Part shown: one piece after another, positions 23,798 through 32,106 of the stretch
How positions within the stretch are numbered: the first letter of the stretch is position 1
Layout: the number at the start of each line of letters is the position of its first letter
NCBI RefSeq assembly: GCF_003477705.1
Contig: NZ_QUDV01000003.1
Location: 247,473-311,472 of the forward strand
Direction of reading: 5' to 3'
DNA from: Dorea sp. AF36-15AT
GTDB lineage: Bacteria; Bacillota; Clostridia; Lachnospirales; Lachnospiraceae
Length of the DNA: 64,000 bases
Translations under genes and position numbers: made by a program
Notes under the pieces: generated by a model
Database searches by the model: none
What the model saw: only the letters and a program-made list of their open reading frames with translations
Told to the model about the DNA's origin: nothing

Positions 23798-25792
23798 TTA
23801 TGCAATCATCTCCAAAAATTCAGCTTCTGTAAGAATTGGAATACCAAGGCTCTGGGCTTTTGCCAGTTTGCTGCCGGCTTTTTCCCCGCAGATCAGGTAA
23901 TCGGTTTTCTTTGTTACAGAGCTGCCAGGTTTGGCACCAAGCTCCAGAATCTTATCGTTGATACCGTCTCTGGTAAAATGCTCCAGTTTCCCTGTTGCTA
24001 CGATGGTACATCCTGTAAATTTGTTTTCTTTTGTCATAATGGTCTCTTCCTTTCTTTGTTCAAATGTGAATTCGTTCTGTAAGTTTTTCCATAAATCAAG
24101 ATTTGCTTCATCTGCAAACCAGGAATGGATGTTGTGATTTAAGATTTCGCCAAAATCCTCTAACTGAGTGAAGTCGTAATCTCCGACAGCCGCCTGTTCA
24201 AATGCAGTTAAATTTCCGGAAAATACGGTGTCCAGAATCCGGCTTTTGGTTCTGCCGATCATAGGAATATCCATGGAAACCAGATAGCGGACAAAGCTGG
24301 TCCTCCGGCTGGCGTTGATGGATTCCCACAAGCGGTCGAAAGATTTCTCACCATATCCGTCCAGTGCCACAATATCTTCCCGGTGTTCCTCCAGATGATA
24401 GATGTCCTGAAAAGAGTGCAGATAGCCCAGATTCAGGAATTTTTCTAAAGTGGCTTCTGACAGTCCTTCGATGTTCATTGCCTTCTTGCTGGCAAAATGG
24501 ACAAACCTTCTTGTGATCTGGCTGTCGCACTGCGGATTATCACAATGCAGAGTTTCTACGGTGCGACCGTCGCTGGTCTTACGGCTGTAGGTTCTGGTTT
24601 TGTAACCACAGCAAGGGCAGACCGGAGGCGTGATGTCGGTATACCTTCCACGATCCAGATTATCCTCTATATGTGGGATGATCATGTTTCGTTTGGAAAC
24701 AAGAATCCGGCATCCGGGTACAAGCTCCAGATTTTTGATAAAGGTCAGATTATGAAGGGAAGCTCTGGAAACATCACAGCCGTCAATCTCCACGGTATCG
24801 AAGATGCCGACCGGAGCAATCTCTCCGAATCTGGTCGGTGTCCATTCAATTTCACGCAAGAAAGTTTCGTAGGTATCATCCTCAAACTTATAGGCGAGGC
24901 CGTCCTTATAGTGGTGTCCGGTTTTTCCGCAGCTTTTGGAGTAGCTGAGACTGTCAAAAATCATGACAATGCCATCGATAGGAAGATGTAAATTTGCTGC
25001 TGTGGATACCAATTCCTGAATGAATTTCTCCGCATATTCTTTTGAAAGTCCGGTTCCTGAAATTGAGAAAAACGGGCAGTAACCAAAGCCCAGGTGTGTT
25101 AAACCTTCTAATTTGCAGGCTCTGCTGTCCGGGAAGGGAACATCCTCCATTCCTTCTAATACATTGAACGGAAGAAAGCGAACACAACGTCCGATACAGT
25201 TCTTCGGATCAAGACTTCGTACTGATCCGGAAGCAAAATTACGTCCGTTTTTATAAGGTTTTCCATTTCCATCACGCAGAGTATCTTTCAGACGTTCAAA
25301 ATCATTGGTTGGTATAAAAGACTCACCGGTAATGACCAGACGTTCTTTGTGTGGAATGGTAAGCGGTACATTTAAAAATGCCGGGATATTGTGTGTAATA
25401 TCTTCCCCCACTTCACCATCTCCACGGGTAGAAGCCTGAATCAGTCTGCCATCTTCGTAAATGAGTTTGGTAGTCAAACCGTCCAGTTTCAGCATAAAGA
25501 GAACTTCCTGTCCTTTCATGAAATCTAAAAGCTCTGAAATCAGTTTTGTTTTCTCAAGCGAGAGCAGTGGAATCGGATGGGTGACTTTGGCAAGTTCACT
25601 GACCGGATAATATCCAACCGTCTGTGTCGGAGAATTTGACAGGATGAAACCAGTCTGTTCCTCCAGTTCCTTCAGTTCGTCAAAGAGTCGGTCATACTCG
25701 GCATCAGATACCAGAGGGGCATCCTGATTGTAGTAGGCATGACGGTATTCATTGAGTTGTTTTACAAGATTCTTAATTCTTTTGACTGACAT
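23798..25792 (-). CDS. ligA: NAD-dependent DNA ligase, full length, element-encoded
   Basis: A 664-residue enzyme, close to the usual 670. Domain Ia is at the N terminus (YYNQDAPLVSDAEYDRLFDE); the adenylation motif KLDG has catalytic Lys102 (MLKLDGLTTKL), followed by ASTRGDGEVGEDIT. The OB fold follows, then a four-Cys zinc finger (CPCCGYKT ... CDNPQCDSQ), HhH repeats and a C-terminal BRCT domain (GCTIVATGKLEHFTRDGI). ATG 25792 follows AAAGGAG. It seals nicks using NAD. The host must have its own copy, so this one is an extra ligase under element control, behind an attenuator leader. Confidence 0.92.
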   Translation of the reverse strand: MSVKRIKNLVKQLNEYRHAYYNQDAPLVSDAEYDRLFDELKELEEQTGFILSNSPTQTVGYYPVSELAKVTHPIPLLSLEKTKLISELLDFMKGQEVLFMLKLDGLTTKLIYEDGRLIQASTRGDGEVGEDITHNIPAFLNVPLTIPHKERLVITGESFIPTNDFERLKDTLRDGNGKPYKNGRNFASGSVRSLDPKNCIGRCVRFLPFNVLEGMEDVPFPDSRACKLEGLTHLGFGYCPFFSISGTGLSKEYAEKFIQELVSTAANLHLPIDGIVMIFDSLSYSKSCGKTGHHYKDGLAYKFEDDTYETFLREIEWTPTRFGEIAPVGIFDTVEIDGCDVSRASLHNLTFIKNLELVPGCRILVSKRNMIIPHIEDNLDRGRYTDITPPVCPCCGYKTRTYSRKTSDGRTVETLHCDNPQCDSQITRRFVHFASKKAMNIEGLSEATLEKFLNLGYLHSFQDIYHLEEHREDIVALDGYGEKSFDRLWESINASRRTSFVRYLVSMDIPMIGRTKSRILDTVFSGNLTAFEQAAVGDYDFTQLEDFGEILNHNIHSWFADEANLDLWKNLQNEFTFEQRKEETIMTKENKFTGCTIVATGKLEHFTRDGINDKILELGAKPGSSVTKKTDYLICGEKAGSKLAKAQSLGIPILTEAEFLEMIA

Positions 25793-25870
25793 AGAGTCTC
25801 CTTTCTTTTGTGGCGTGCCAGTTCCGGAATCATTTGTTTCCGTAATCCTCCTTTCCCTGCGTTCAGGCAT

Positions 25871-26029
25871 AAAAAAAGAGAATGACGCTTATGTTCATTC
25901 TCAAAATAGATGCAGTTTCCTGCAAAATAAAAAAAGCCAGAAGTCCCTGCTGCTTGTTGGGCATAGGAAAACTCCTGACTACGTTTCAAACCTAAACTGC
26001 GTGTGATAAATCCTTTCCGGATTGACACA
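25871..26029 (-). promoter_or_regulatory. Attenuator leader of the ligase operon
   Basis: In transcription order: hairpin TGTG..CACA with inner AATCC/GGATT (26029-26002); box GCAGTTTAGGTTTG (26000-25987); terminator 1, AGTCAGGAG/CTTCTGGCT then TTTTTTTATTTT (25980-25925); terminator 2, GAGAATGA/TCATTCTC then TTTTTTT (25902-25871). Terminator 2 shares GAATGAACA with terminator 2 of the leader at 1870-2027. The start codon of ligA comes 79 nt later. Confidence 0.7.
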
Positions 26030-26047
26030 AATAATTGATATAAGAAC

Positions 26048-26076
26048 AGTATAACACTAGATGTAGTATATGTCAA
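26048..26076 (-). promoter_or_regulatory. Sigma-A promoter of the ligase-NADAR operon
   Basis: On the minus strand TTGACA (26071-26076), 17-nt spacer and TATACT (26048-26053). The spacer end and -10 (ATCTAGTGTTATACT) match the promoters at 1772 and 41255. Confidence 0.8.
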
Positions 26077-26397
26077 ATGAAATAGATTCCTCAATGAAGC
26101 TTTTGCCTTATGTTGATGACAAATTTGTCGGCTACAGGAATAAAAGCGTTCAGGATTTCAGATTTGCCCTAAGCGAAGGAATTCGTAGCCAGGTATTTTT
26201 TGCCACTTTCGTGGAGAAAGTCGAAAACCAGATAAAATCAATCTCTGTCATAAATGCCTCTAAACTGTTTTTACATCGTAGTGGTTATGCAAGTTCTAAA
26301 TTTAAAAATAATTTTCACGAATAACTAACTTTTCTATATGCTGAATTGTCATAAAATATAGATTATTAAATTTGAAAGCAGATTGAAGGTGATAAAC

Positions 26398-26646
26398 ATG
26401 AGAAGTTATAAACGGTATACCAGGCGAAAGAGACTTTTGAAGCAAATCGCTGTGGTTGCTTTATCTCCTAATCGGGTATTCACGAAAGAACAGATCTATC
26501 AGCATATCTATGAGGAAGCGGAGTCAGAAGTGAATAACCGAATTTACGGTCTGATTAAGAACTTTAGAAAGAAAATAGAAGAAAATCCGGAAACACCGCA
26601 CTACATAGAAACGATACGTGGTGTTGGTTATCGCTTTCGGGCATAA
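26398..26646 (+). CDS. Orphan winged-helix protein, N-terminally shortened copy
   Basis: An 82-residue frame. Residues from about 25 on (LSPNRVFTKEQIYQHIYEEA, NNRIYGLIKNFRKKIEENPE, YIETIRGVGYRFRA) are an OmpR-type winged helix nearly identical to the C terminus of the gene at 31333-31734. The N-terminal residues (RSYKRYTRRKRLLKQIAVVA) replace the strands expected there and look like decayed sequence in a shifted frame. Probably a degenerate duplicate. The two copies flank the whole two-component/ABC module. Confidence 0.55.
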   Translation: MRSYKRYTRRKRLLKQIAVVALSPNRVFTKEQIYQHIYEEAESEVNNRIYGLIKNFRKKIEENPETPHYIETIRGVGYRFRA

Positions 26647-26649
26647 AAG

Positions 26650-26675
26650 GAGCCGTCCGGCAATGGGCGGCTCGA
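26650..26675 (+). terminator. Terminator, copy 2 of the repeated hairpin
   Basis: GGAGCCGTCC and GGGCGGCTC around a short loop, then GAAGTGTTTCTC. Follows the shortened winged-helix gene by 4 nt and resembles the hairpins at 21227 and 31735. Confidence 0.75.
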
Positions 26676-26740
26676 AGTGTTTCTCTTGTTGTTTATTTAT
26701 TGTTTTTTTCGTTGTATACTGATAAAACGAGGTGATAAAA

Positions 26741-27415
26741 GTGGCATATAGAATTTTGATCGTGGATGATGACATCGAATTATTAAAGATGTTAAAGAAC
26801 TATTTTGAAATCAAACGATATGATGTAATGATGGCAGAAGATGGCACAGATGCTTTGGAAAAAATCCATAAGAAACCGGATATTATCTTGCTGGACATCA
26901 ATATGCCTAAAATAGACGGATTAGAAGTATGCAGACGTATCCGGGGCAAAGTAACTTGTCCCATTATCTTCCTGACGGCAAAAGTGGAGGAGCAGGACAG
27001 GGTAAACGGGCTTTTATCCGGTGGGGATGACTATATACTGAAGCCGTTTAGTCTGAAAGAACTGGATGCTCGTATTATTGCACATTTGAAGCGTGAGGAG
27101 CGTCATAAAGGGAAGTCTGAATACAGATTCCACGGAGACCTCAGTATTGATTATGGAGCAAAGAGGGTTCAGATCGGTGAAAATGATTTGGAGCTTACGA
27201 AGCTGGAATATGCAATCATTGAGTTTTTGTCCATGAATCCAGGACAGGTTTTTGACAGGGAGCGGATATACGAAAAGGTGTGTGGTTATGATGCGGAAGG
27301 TGACAGCCGTGTTGTTACGGAACTGATCCGGAGAGTGAGAAAGAAACTGGCGGAATATACGCAGACAGAATACATTGAGACAGTATGGGGGATGGGGTAT
27401 CGATGGAAAAGATAA
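26741..27415 (+). CDS. OmpR-family response regulator
   Basis: A 224-residue regulator. Receiver domain at residues 1-115: acidic pocket VDDD, phosphoacceptor Asp in IILLDINMP, conserved Thr in FLTAK and Lys in LKPF. The winged helix is at about 130-224 (LELTKLEYAIIEFLSMNPGQ ... ETVWGMGYRWKR). Start GTG 26741 follows GAGGTGAT. It overlaps the kinase gene by 13 nt. It probably controls the ABC transporter downstream. Confidence 0.92.
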   Translation: MAYRILIVDDDIELLKMLKNYFEIKRYDVMMAEDGTDALEKIHKKPDIILLDINMPKIDGLEVCRRIRGKVTCPIIFLTAKVEEQDRVNGLLSGGDDYILKPFSLKELDARIIAHLKREERHKGKSEYRFHGDLSIDYGAKRVQIGENDLELTKLEYAIIEFLSMNPGQVFDRERIYEKVCGYDAEGDSRVVTELIRRVRKKLAEYTQTEYIETVWGMGYRWKR

Positions 27416-28605
27416 GAAATTTATCCTTGAAAAAGACAATGGTTTTATATACGATACTCAGCTTGATTGTCACTTTTTTTCTTTCTGTGTCAATTATTGA
27501 GATTGCCGGGCAGATACAGGAGGAGGTCTGGTGGAAGTACGTGGATCAGGACGAGTATTATCAGGCAATGAATGACCGCAATGAAAATTTTGAGGTAGTG
27601 GTACCGAGACCGAATCAGAGTAAAATGAGCAGAATGGACTGGCATATTTCAGAAACCTGTGATTTCCTTCAGACGTACGGAGTATTGCTTTTTTCTTTTG
27701 CCGGATGTGGAATTGCGGTCAGCCTGTTTTACAAAAATAAATTAAAGAGACCGATTCAGGAACTGAAGATGGCATCACAGATGATTGCGGAGGAAGATCT
27801 GGATTTTCATATGGCTTATGAGAACGAGGACGAGATGGGGATGCTGTGCAGGGAATTTGAAAGGATGCGTGGGCAGTTGGAAGAAAATAACCGTAGACTT
27901 TGGCAGATGATCGAAGATGAGCGGGTACTGCGTGCAGCGATTGCCCATGATATCCGCTCGCCGCTTGCAATCATGCGGGGATATCAGGAAATGCTTTTGG
28001 AATTTGTTCCGGAAGATATGCTTGATCAAGAGAAAATGATGGAGATGTTAAGGGGCGGTATGCTTCAGATTGAACGGATGAACCATTTTATTGATAGTAT
28101 GAGGAAGATGACGAAATTGGAAGAACGGGAATTAAACTGTTCCGTGGTAGATATCCGGCAGTTGATAAACCAGATAGAAGCTCTGGCAGAAGTCGTGGTG
28201 GAAAAATCAGAAAAGAATTTTACAGTGACGACAGTGAGAGAATCTGAAATACTGACTGCGGATGAGGAAATCATCATGGAAGTAGCGGATAATCTGTTGG
28301 CTAACGCATTCCGCTATGCCAATCAGGAAGTTAGGCTGAAGCTGACAGTGACACCCCAATATCTGAAAATGAGTATCAGGGATGACGGAATTGGATTTCA
28401 GGAAAATATCGACAGGGTGACACAGGCGTTTTATCATGAGAATCCACAGGATGACTTAAAGCATTTTGGAATGGGTATGTATATCAGCCGTATCTACTGC
28501 GAACGGCATGGTGGGAAACTGCTGATAAAAAATGTAGCAGATGGCGGTGCGGAAGTTGAGGCAGTGTTTAAAAATTATGTATTAGAAGAACAACAGCAGA
28601 AATAA
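27403..28605 (+). CDS. Sensor histidine kinase
   Basis: A 400-residue kinase. Membrane segments lie at about residues 11-34 and 88-110 with a short extracellular loop of about 55 residues, then HAMP (KRPIQELKMASQMIAEEDLD), dimerisation/phosphoacceptor box AIAHDIRSPLAIM, N box EVADNLLANAFRYA, and G box RDDGIGF ... GMGMYISRIYC. It pairs with the overlapping response regulator. The small loop and the ABC neighbours fit a peptide-antibiotic sensor, which is an inference. Confidence 0.9.
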   Translation: MEKIRNLSLKKTMVLYTILSLIVTFFLSVSIIEIAGQIQEEVWWKYVDQDEYYQAMNDRNENFEVVVPRPNQSKMSRMDWHISETCDFLQTYGVLLFSFAGCGIAVSLFYKNKLKRPIQELKMASQMIAEEDLDFHMAYENEDEMGMLCREFERMRGQLEENNRRLWQMIEDERVLRAAIAHDIRSPLAIMRGYQEMLLEFVPEDMLDQEKMMEMLRGGMLQIERMNHFIDSMRKMTKLEERELNCSVVDIRQLINQIEALAEVVVEKSEKNFTVTTVRESEILTADEEIIMEVADNLLANAFRYANQEVRLKLTVTPQYLKMSIRDDGIGFQENIDRVTQAFYHENPQDDLKHFGMGMYISRIYCERHGGKLLIKNVADGGAEVEAVFKNYVLEEQQQK

Positions 28606-28675
28606 ATGGCTGTTGTTTTTTTGTTGTGATTTGTAGGCTATGCTGTTTGTAGAAAAAAGAAAGGCGGGATGACTT

Positions 28676-29740
28676 ATGAAAGCAATCATAAAAAGGAATC
28701 TGAAAAATTATCTTAAAAATCCGATATTCTGGATCGGTTTGATTGTTGTTTTAATCAGTATGTACCAGACACTTGCACCCTATCTGTCCATTCATTACGT
28801 GAAGTCGGATGAAACCTTCAGGAAGGTAAAAATGGCCTCCGATGGGGATGTTATGGAGGGATGTATTCCGGCAACACCGGATAAGGAGAGAGAACTGTGG
28901 GAGAAAGAGATTGTAAAGATACTTCAGGACACAGAGAATGGGTTTGGCATGTCGGAAGTAGAGGCGGAGGCAGTGATATCTGAGATGAAACAGATGAAGA
29001 TTACGGAGGCGTGTCAGTATCTGAAAACGGAATACCACTTTAATGGTGCCAATTATGTGTATGAGGACGTTTCATGGTATCAGGGAAGCCCGGAGGAAGT
29101 CAACCGGTATATCAGAGAAAATCTTGAGAAACATCCATTCTCCTATTATTTCGGAAGAAAATTTACAGATTTTGCAAGCCTGCATATGGCATTCTTTGCA
29201 ACGGTTCTGCTGGCGTTTTTATTTTTCCAGGATATGAGGAAAAATACTTATGAATTGCTGCACACCAAACCGATGACGGCTTTTCAATATATTGCCGGGA
29301 AAATAAGCAGTGGATTTCTCATTATGACGGCGGCACTGGTCATTATGAATATCGTATTTATCATTTTGTGTTACGCCACGGCAGTAAAATCAGGATTTGC
29401 TATGAACATACTGGATTTTGTTCAGAATTCGATCCTGTATGTCCTGCCGAACATCCTGATGATCTGCTGTGTGTATGCGGTTACAGCGCTGCTGTTTAAG
29501 AATCCGCTTCCAGCGGTTCCGGCGCTGGTTCTTTATATCATTTATTCTAATATGCTGACATGGGATAGCAAAGGACAGTGTCATGCAAGACCATTCTCTA
29601 TTATGGTTCGATTTCCGGGGAATTTTTTTGAAACGGAATTGCCACATCAGGTATATCTCAATCAACTGCTTCTTGTGGCAGCATCCATACTGCTCATGTT
29701 TATAGCGGTGTGGATGTGGAAAAGGAGGAGAGTATATTGA
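28676..29740 (+). CDS. ABC transporter permease
   Basis: A 354-residue membrane protein: one membrane segment near residue 15-32, an extracellular domain of about 130 residues rich in charged residues, then about five segments (residues 165-350). This is the layout of ABC-2-type permeases of export or immunity systems. AAAGGCGG is the ribosome site. It overlaps the next permease gene by 4 nt. Confidence 0.8.
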   Translation: MKAIIKRNLKNYLKNPIFWIGLIVVLISMYQTLAPYLSIHYVKSDETFRKVKMASDGDVMEGCIPATPDKERELWEKEIVKILQDTENGFGMSEVEAEAVISEMKQMKITEACQYLKTEYHFNGANYVYEDVSWYQGSPEEVNRYIRENLEKHPFSYYFGRKFTDFASLHMAFFATVLLAFLFFQDMRKNTYELLHTKPMTAFQYIAGKISSGFLIMTAALVIMNIVFIILCYATAVKSGFAMNILDFVQNSILYVLPNILMICCVYAVTALLFKNPLPAVPALVLYIIYSNMLTWDSKGQCHARPFSIMVRFPGNFFETELPHQVYLNQLLLVAASILLMFIAVWMWKRRRVY

Positions 29741-30393
29741 AGAAAGAAGTAAAAATATGTATGCCATATTATAAAATTGCATATTCAATCGCTTTTGTTG
29801 TGATATTGAGTGCAATCCAGCCTGTTGTATATGCGAATGAAATCGGGCAGGCAGTAGAAAGAGCTGTTTCGCTTCTGGCAGTCGTTTTCTGTGCAGATAC
29901 TTATCTGGTGGAAGTGCAGAGCAAACGCTCGGAAGTATTCTGCCTTTATAATCTAAAAAAGCAGGCAGGGGTAGTTTATAAAAGACTATTTGTGCAGGTA
30001 GCTTATCTGATTGGAATCAGTTTGTTGGCATATGGACTCTTTTATTGGCAGAAACCGGTGAATCTGACAGAAGAATTAGATGGCGGTGCCTTGTTTGGAA
30101 TTTATTGTATTGCGATTCCCGGAACTGTTTTGTTTTGGAGTGTGCTTTCCGTAACTGTCAGCAATCTGGTTCGAAACAGATGGATTGGTATGGGTGTCGT
30201 GCTGCTTTTCTGGTTTTTCTCTATTTCCGGAAAGGCAACTCAGTTTTTGAAAAACTGGGGACCATTTTCCTACGGAACTTGTGATTTCGGTAAGCTGACA
30301 GAGTGGAGATGGCTTGGCGGGAAGGTGCTGTGCGTGGTATTTGCGGGGATGATGCTTGCATTTGTTCCTAAGATATTAAAGAAGAGAGGGTAA
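29737..30393 (+). CDS. Second ABC transporter membrane subunit
   Basis: A 218-residue membrane protein with about six hydrophobic segments and no large loop. Start TTG 29737 overlaps the stop of the previous gene (ATTGA) and has AAAGGAGGAG 7 nt upstream. Gene order and size fit the second membrane subunit of the transporter. Confidence 0.7.
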   Translation: MKKEVKICMPYYKIAYSIAFVVILSAIQPVVYANEIGQAVERAVSLLAVVFCADTYLVEVQSKRSEVFCLYNLKKQAGVVYKRLFVQVAYLIGISLLAYGLFYWQKPVNLTEELDGGALFGIYCIAIPGTVLFWSVLSVTVSNLVRNRWIGMGVVLLFWFFSISGKATQFLKNWGPFSYGTCDFGKLTEWRWLGGKVLCVVFAGMMLAFVPKILKKRG

Positions 30394-30397
30394 GATT

Positions 30398-31270
30398 ATG
30401 AGTATAAGAATAGACGATTTAACAGTAACATTTAAAAATGGAGTGACAGCGGTAGATCATGTGGATCTGGAAATCCCACATGGGATATTTGGTCTGTTAG
30501 GTGAAAATGGTGCAGGAAAAACAACGTTGATGCGGGTGCTTACAACGGTGCTTGCACCCACAAGTGGAAAAGTTCTGTTAGATGGTACGCTATATTGCGA
30601 AGCAAATTACGAAAAGATACAGAAAAAGATTGGGTATCTGCCACAGGAAATTGATCTGTATCCGTCTTTGACTGTTCGAGAATGTCTGGAGTATATGGGA
30701 GATCTGGCTGGAATTGAGAAAAGAGAAAGCAAGAAAAGGATTGATTACTATCTGGAGAAGACCAGTCTTGCAGACCATCAGAAAAAGAAAATGCGGCAGC
30801 TTTCAGGTGGAATGAAGCGAAGAGTTGGATTAGTGCAGGCATTACTCCATGAGCCGGATTTTTTAATTGTGGATGAACCAACAACAGGGCTCGATCCGGA
30901 GGAACGCATCCGTATCCGTAATTTACTGGTAGATTTTGCAGAAGAACGCACCGTATTATTTTCAACGCATGTGGTGGAGGATCTGATGGCAACCTGTAAT
31001 CAGCTTGCGGTTATGAAAAAAGGTAGATTCCTTTATACAGGAACAATGAGGGAATTATTGAATAAGGCAAGAGGGCATGTATGGGAATGCTGTACAGAGG
31101 ACGAAAGCCTTGCAAGAGAATTAGAAAGAAAATATCATATTTCCAGTAAGCAGTATACGGAGGAAGGAATTAGATTAAGACTGTTAGGGGAGAATATGCC
31201 GTCAGAAAGTGGATGTATAGCTTGTGACGTAACTTTGGAAGATGCATATATCTATGTAACCAATCGATAA
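30398..31270 (+). CDS. ABC transporter ATP-binding protein
   Basis: A 290-residue ATPase. Walker A GENGAGKTTLM (about residue 38), Q-loop in YLPQEID, signature LSGGMKRRVG (about 135), Walker B FLIVDEPTTGLD, and switch His in STHVVED. The C-terminal 70 residues are a substrate-specific extension. It is the last gene of the RR-HK-permease-permease-ATPase unit, probably for export of or immunity to a peptide antibiotic. Confidence 0.9.
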   Translation: MSIRIDDLTVTFKNGVTAVDHVDLEIPHGIFGLLGENGAGKTTLMRVLTTVLAPTSGKVLLDGTLYCEANYEKIQKKIGYLPQEIDLYPSLTVRECLEYMGDLAGIEKRESKKRIDYYLEKTSLADHQKKKMRQLSGGMKRRVGLVQALLHEPDFLIVDEPTTGLDPEERIRIRNLLVDFAEERTVLFSTHVVEDLMATCNQLAVMKKGRFLYTGTMRELLNKARGHVWECCTEDESLARELERKYHISSKQYTEEGIRLRLLGENMPSESGCIACDVTLEDAYIYVTNR

Positions 31271-31332
31271 ACATTGTTAATGAGGAGTGAAAGCTAAATG
31301 CTAAGAAAAGCAGGTGATGTTATGGGAAAGTG

Positions 31333-31734
31333 ATGATTCTTACCATTTCTGATTCCGAAGAGGGAATCCTGAATAAAATTAAATCAGTTCTAGCCTGCGA
31401 AAGTACGTTAGAAGTTATGGAGATTACAAATTCTGAAAAGTTGACATTCCAAGGTTTGGAAATAGACCAGCTTCAGCGGAGCGTAATCAAAGATGGTAAG
31501 GTTGTGGAACTTACCAGACATGAATATGACCTGCTTTTTTATCTGGCCTTATCCCCCAATCGGGTATTTACAAAAGAACAGATTTACCAGCATATTTATG
31601 AGGATGTGGAGTCAGAAGTGGATAACCGTGTCTATGGGTTAGTCAAGAATCTGAGAAAGAAAATAGAAGAAAATCCGGAAGAACCGCACTACATAGAAAC
31701 GATACGTGGTGTAGGCTACCGTTTTCGGGCATAA
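31333..31734 (+). CDS. Orphan OmpR-type winged-helix regulator
   Basis: A 133-residue protein: about 40 residues of short N-terminal sequence (not a full receiver, no phosphoacceptor Asp), then a complete winged helix (VVELTRHEYDLLFYLALSPN, VFTKEQIYQHIYEDVESEVD, IETIRGVGYRFRA). GTG 31330 or ATG 31333 may start it. An 11-codon ORF at 31298-31333 with GAGGAG upstream ends on its start and may couple translation. It is the intact counterpart of the copy at 26398. Confidence 0.7.
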   Translation: MILTISDSEEGILNKIKSVLACESTLEVMEITNSEKLTFQGLEIDQLQRSVIKDGKVVELTRHEYDLLFYLALSPNRVFTKEQIYQHIYEDVESEVDNRVYGLVKNLRKKIEENPEEPHYIETIRGVGYRFRA

Positions 31735-31760
31735 AAAGAGCCGTCCGATTGGGCGGCTCG
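31735..31760. terminator. Bidirectional terminator, copy 3 of the repeated hairpin
   Basis: GAGCCGTCC and GGGCGGCTC; T5 on the minus strand. It ends both the winged-helix gene and the long minus-strand operon whose last gene stops at 31767. Confidence 0.8.
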
Positions 31761-31766
31761 AAGTAT

Positions 31767-32051
31767 TTAAACAGCAGTTTTCTTCACTGCCTGTTTATAG
31801 TTACCGGTAGCATCGTAATCTCCAGAGAGGAGCAGATTCTGGCGAAATTGCTCCAGTTTGATCTTGAAGCGTTTCCCATCCTCAACAGTCGTAAGCATGG
31901 TAAGAGCTTCTAGCATTCCCTGAATATATCCGGTTAGCAGGTAATATCTGCAGGGTTCTTCCGATGGTGAGATATTGGACAGGGTTTCTTCCAGATGTTC
32001 CTGACGTTCCCTGAGCCATGCATCCCAGACATCCAGTTCCAAATCAGTCAT
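31767..32051 (-). CDS. Unknown small ICE protein
   Basis: A 94-residue, acidic, helical protein (LELDVWDAWLRERQEHLEET, LLTGYIQGMLEALTMLTTVE) with no recognised family. GGAGGAA precedes the ATG. Last gene of the SSB-MoxR-VWA operon. Confidence 0.6.
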   Translation of the reverse strand: MTDLELDVWDAWLRERQEHLEETLSNISPSEEPCRYYLLTGYIQGMLEALTMLTTVEDGKRFKIKLEQFRQNLLLSGDYDATGNYKQAVKKTAV

Positions 32052-32106
32052 GGTGTTCCTCCTTTAAATCTGATGATAATCGTCTTTGGTGTGGAGGGGA
32101 GAAGTT

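Noticed and set aside
26070..26324. An 84-codon frame starting inside the ligase promoter
   Set aside because: The ATG overlaps the minus-strand -35, there is no ribosome site and no family pattern; possibly a decayed fragment, not listed as a gene.
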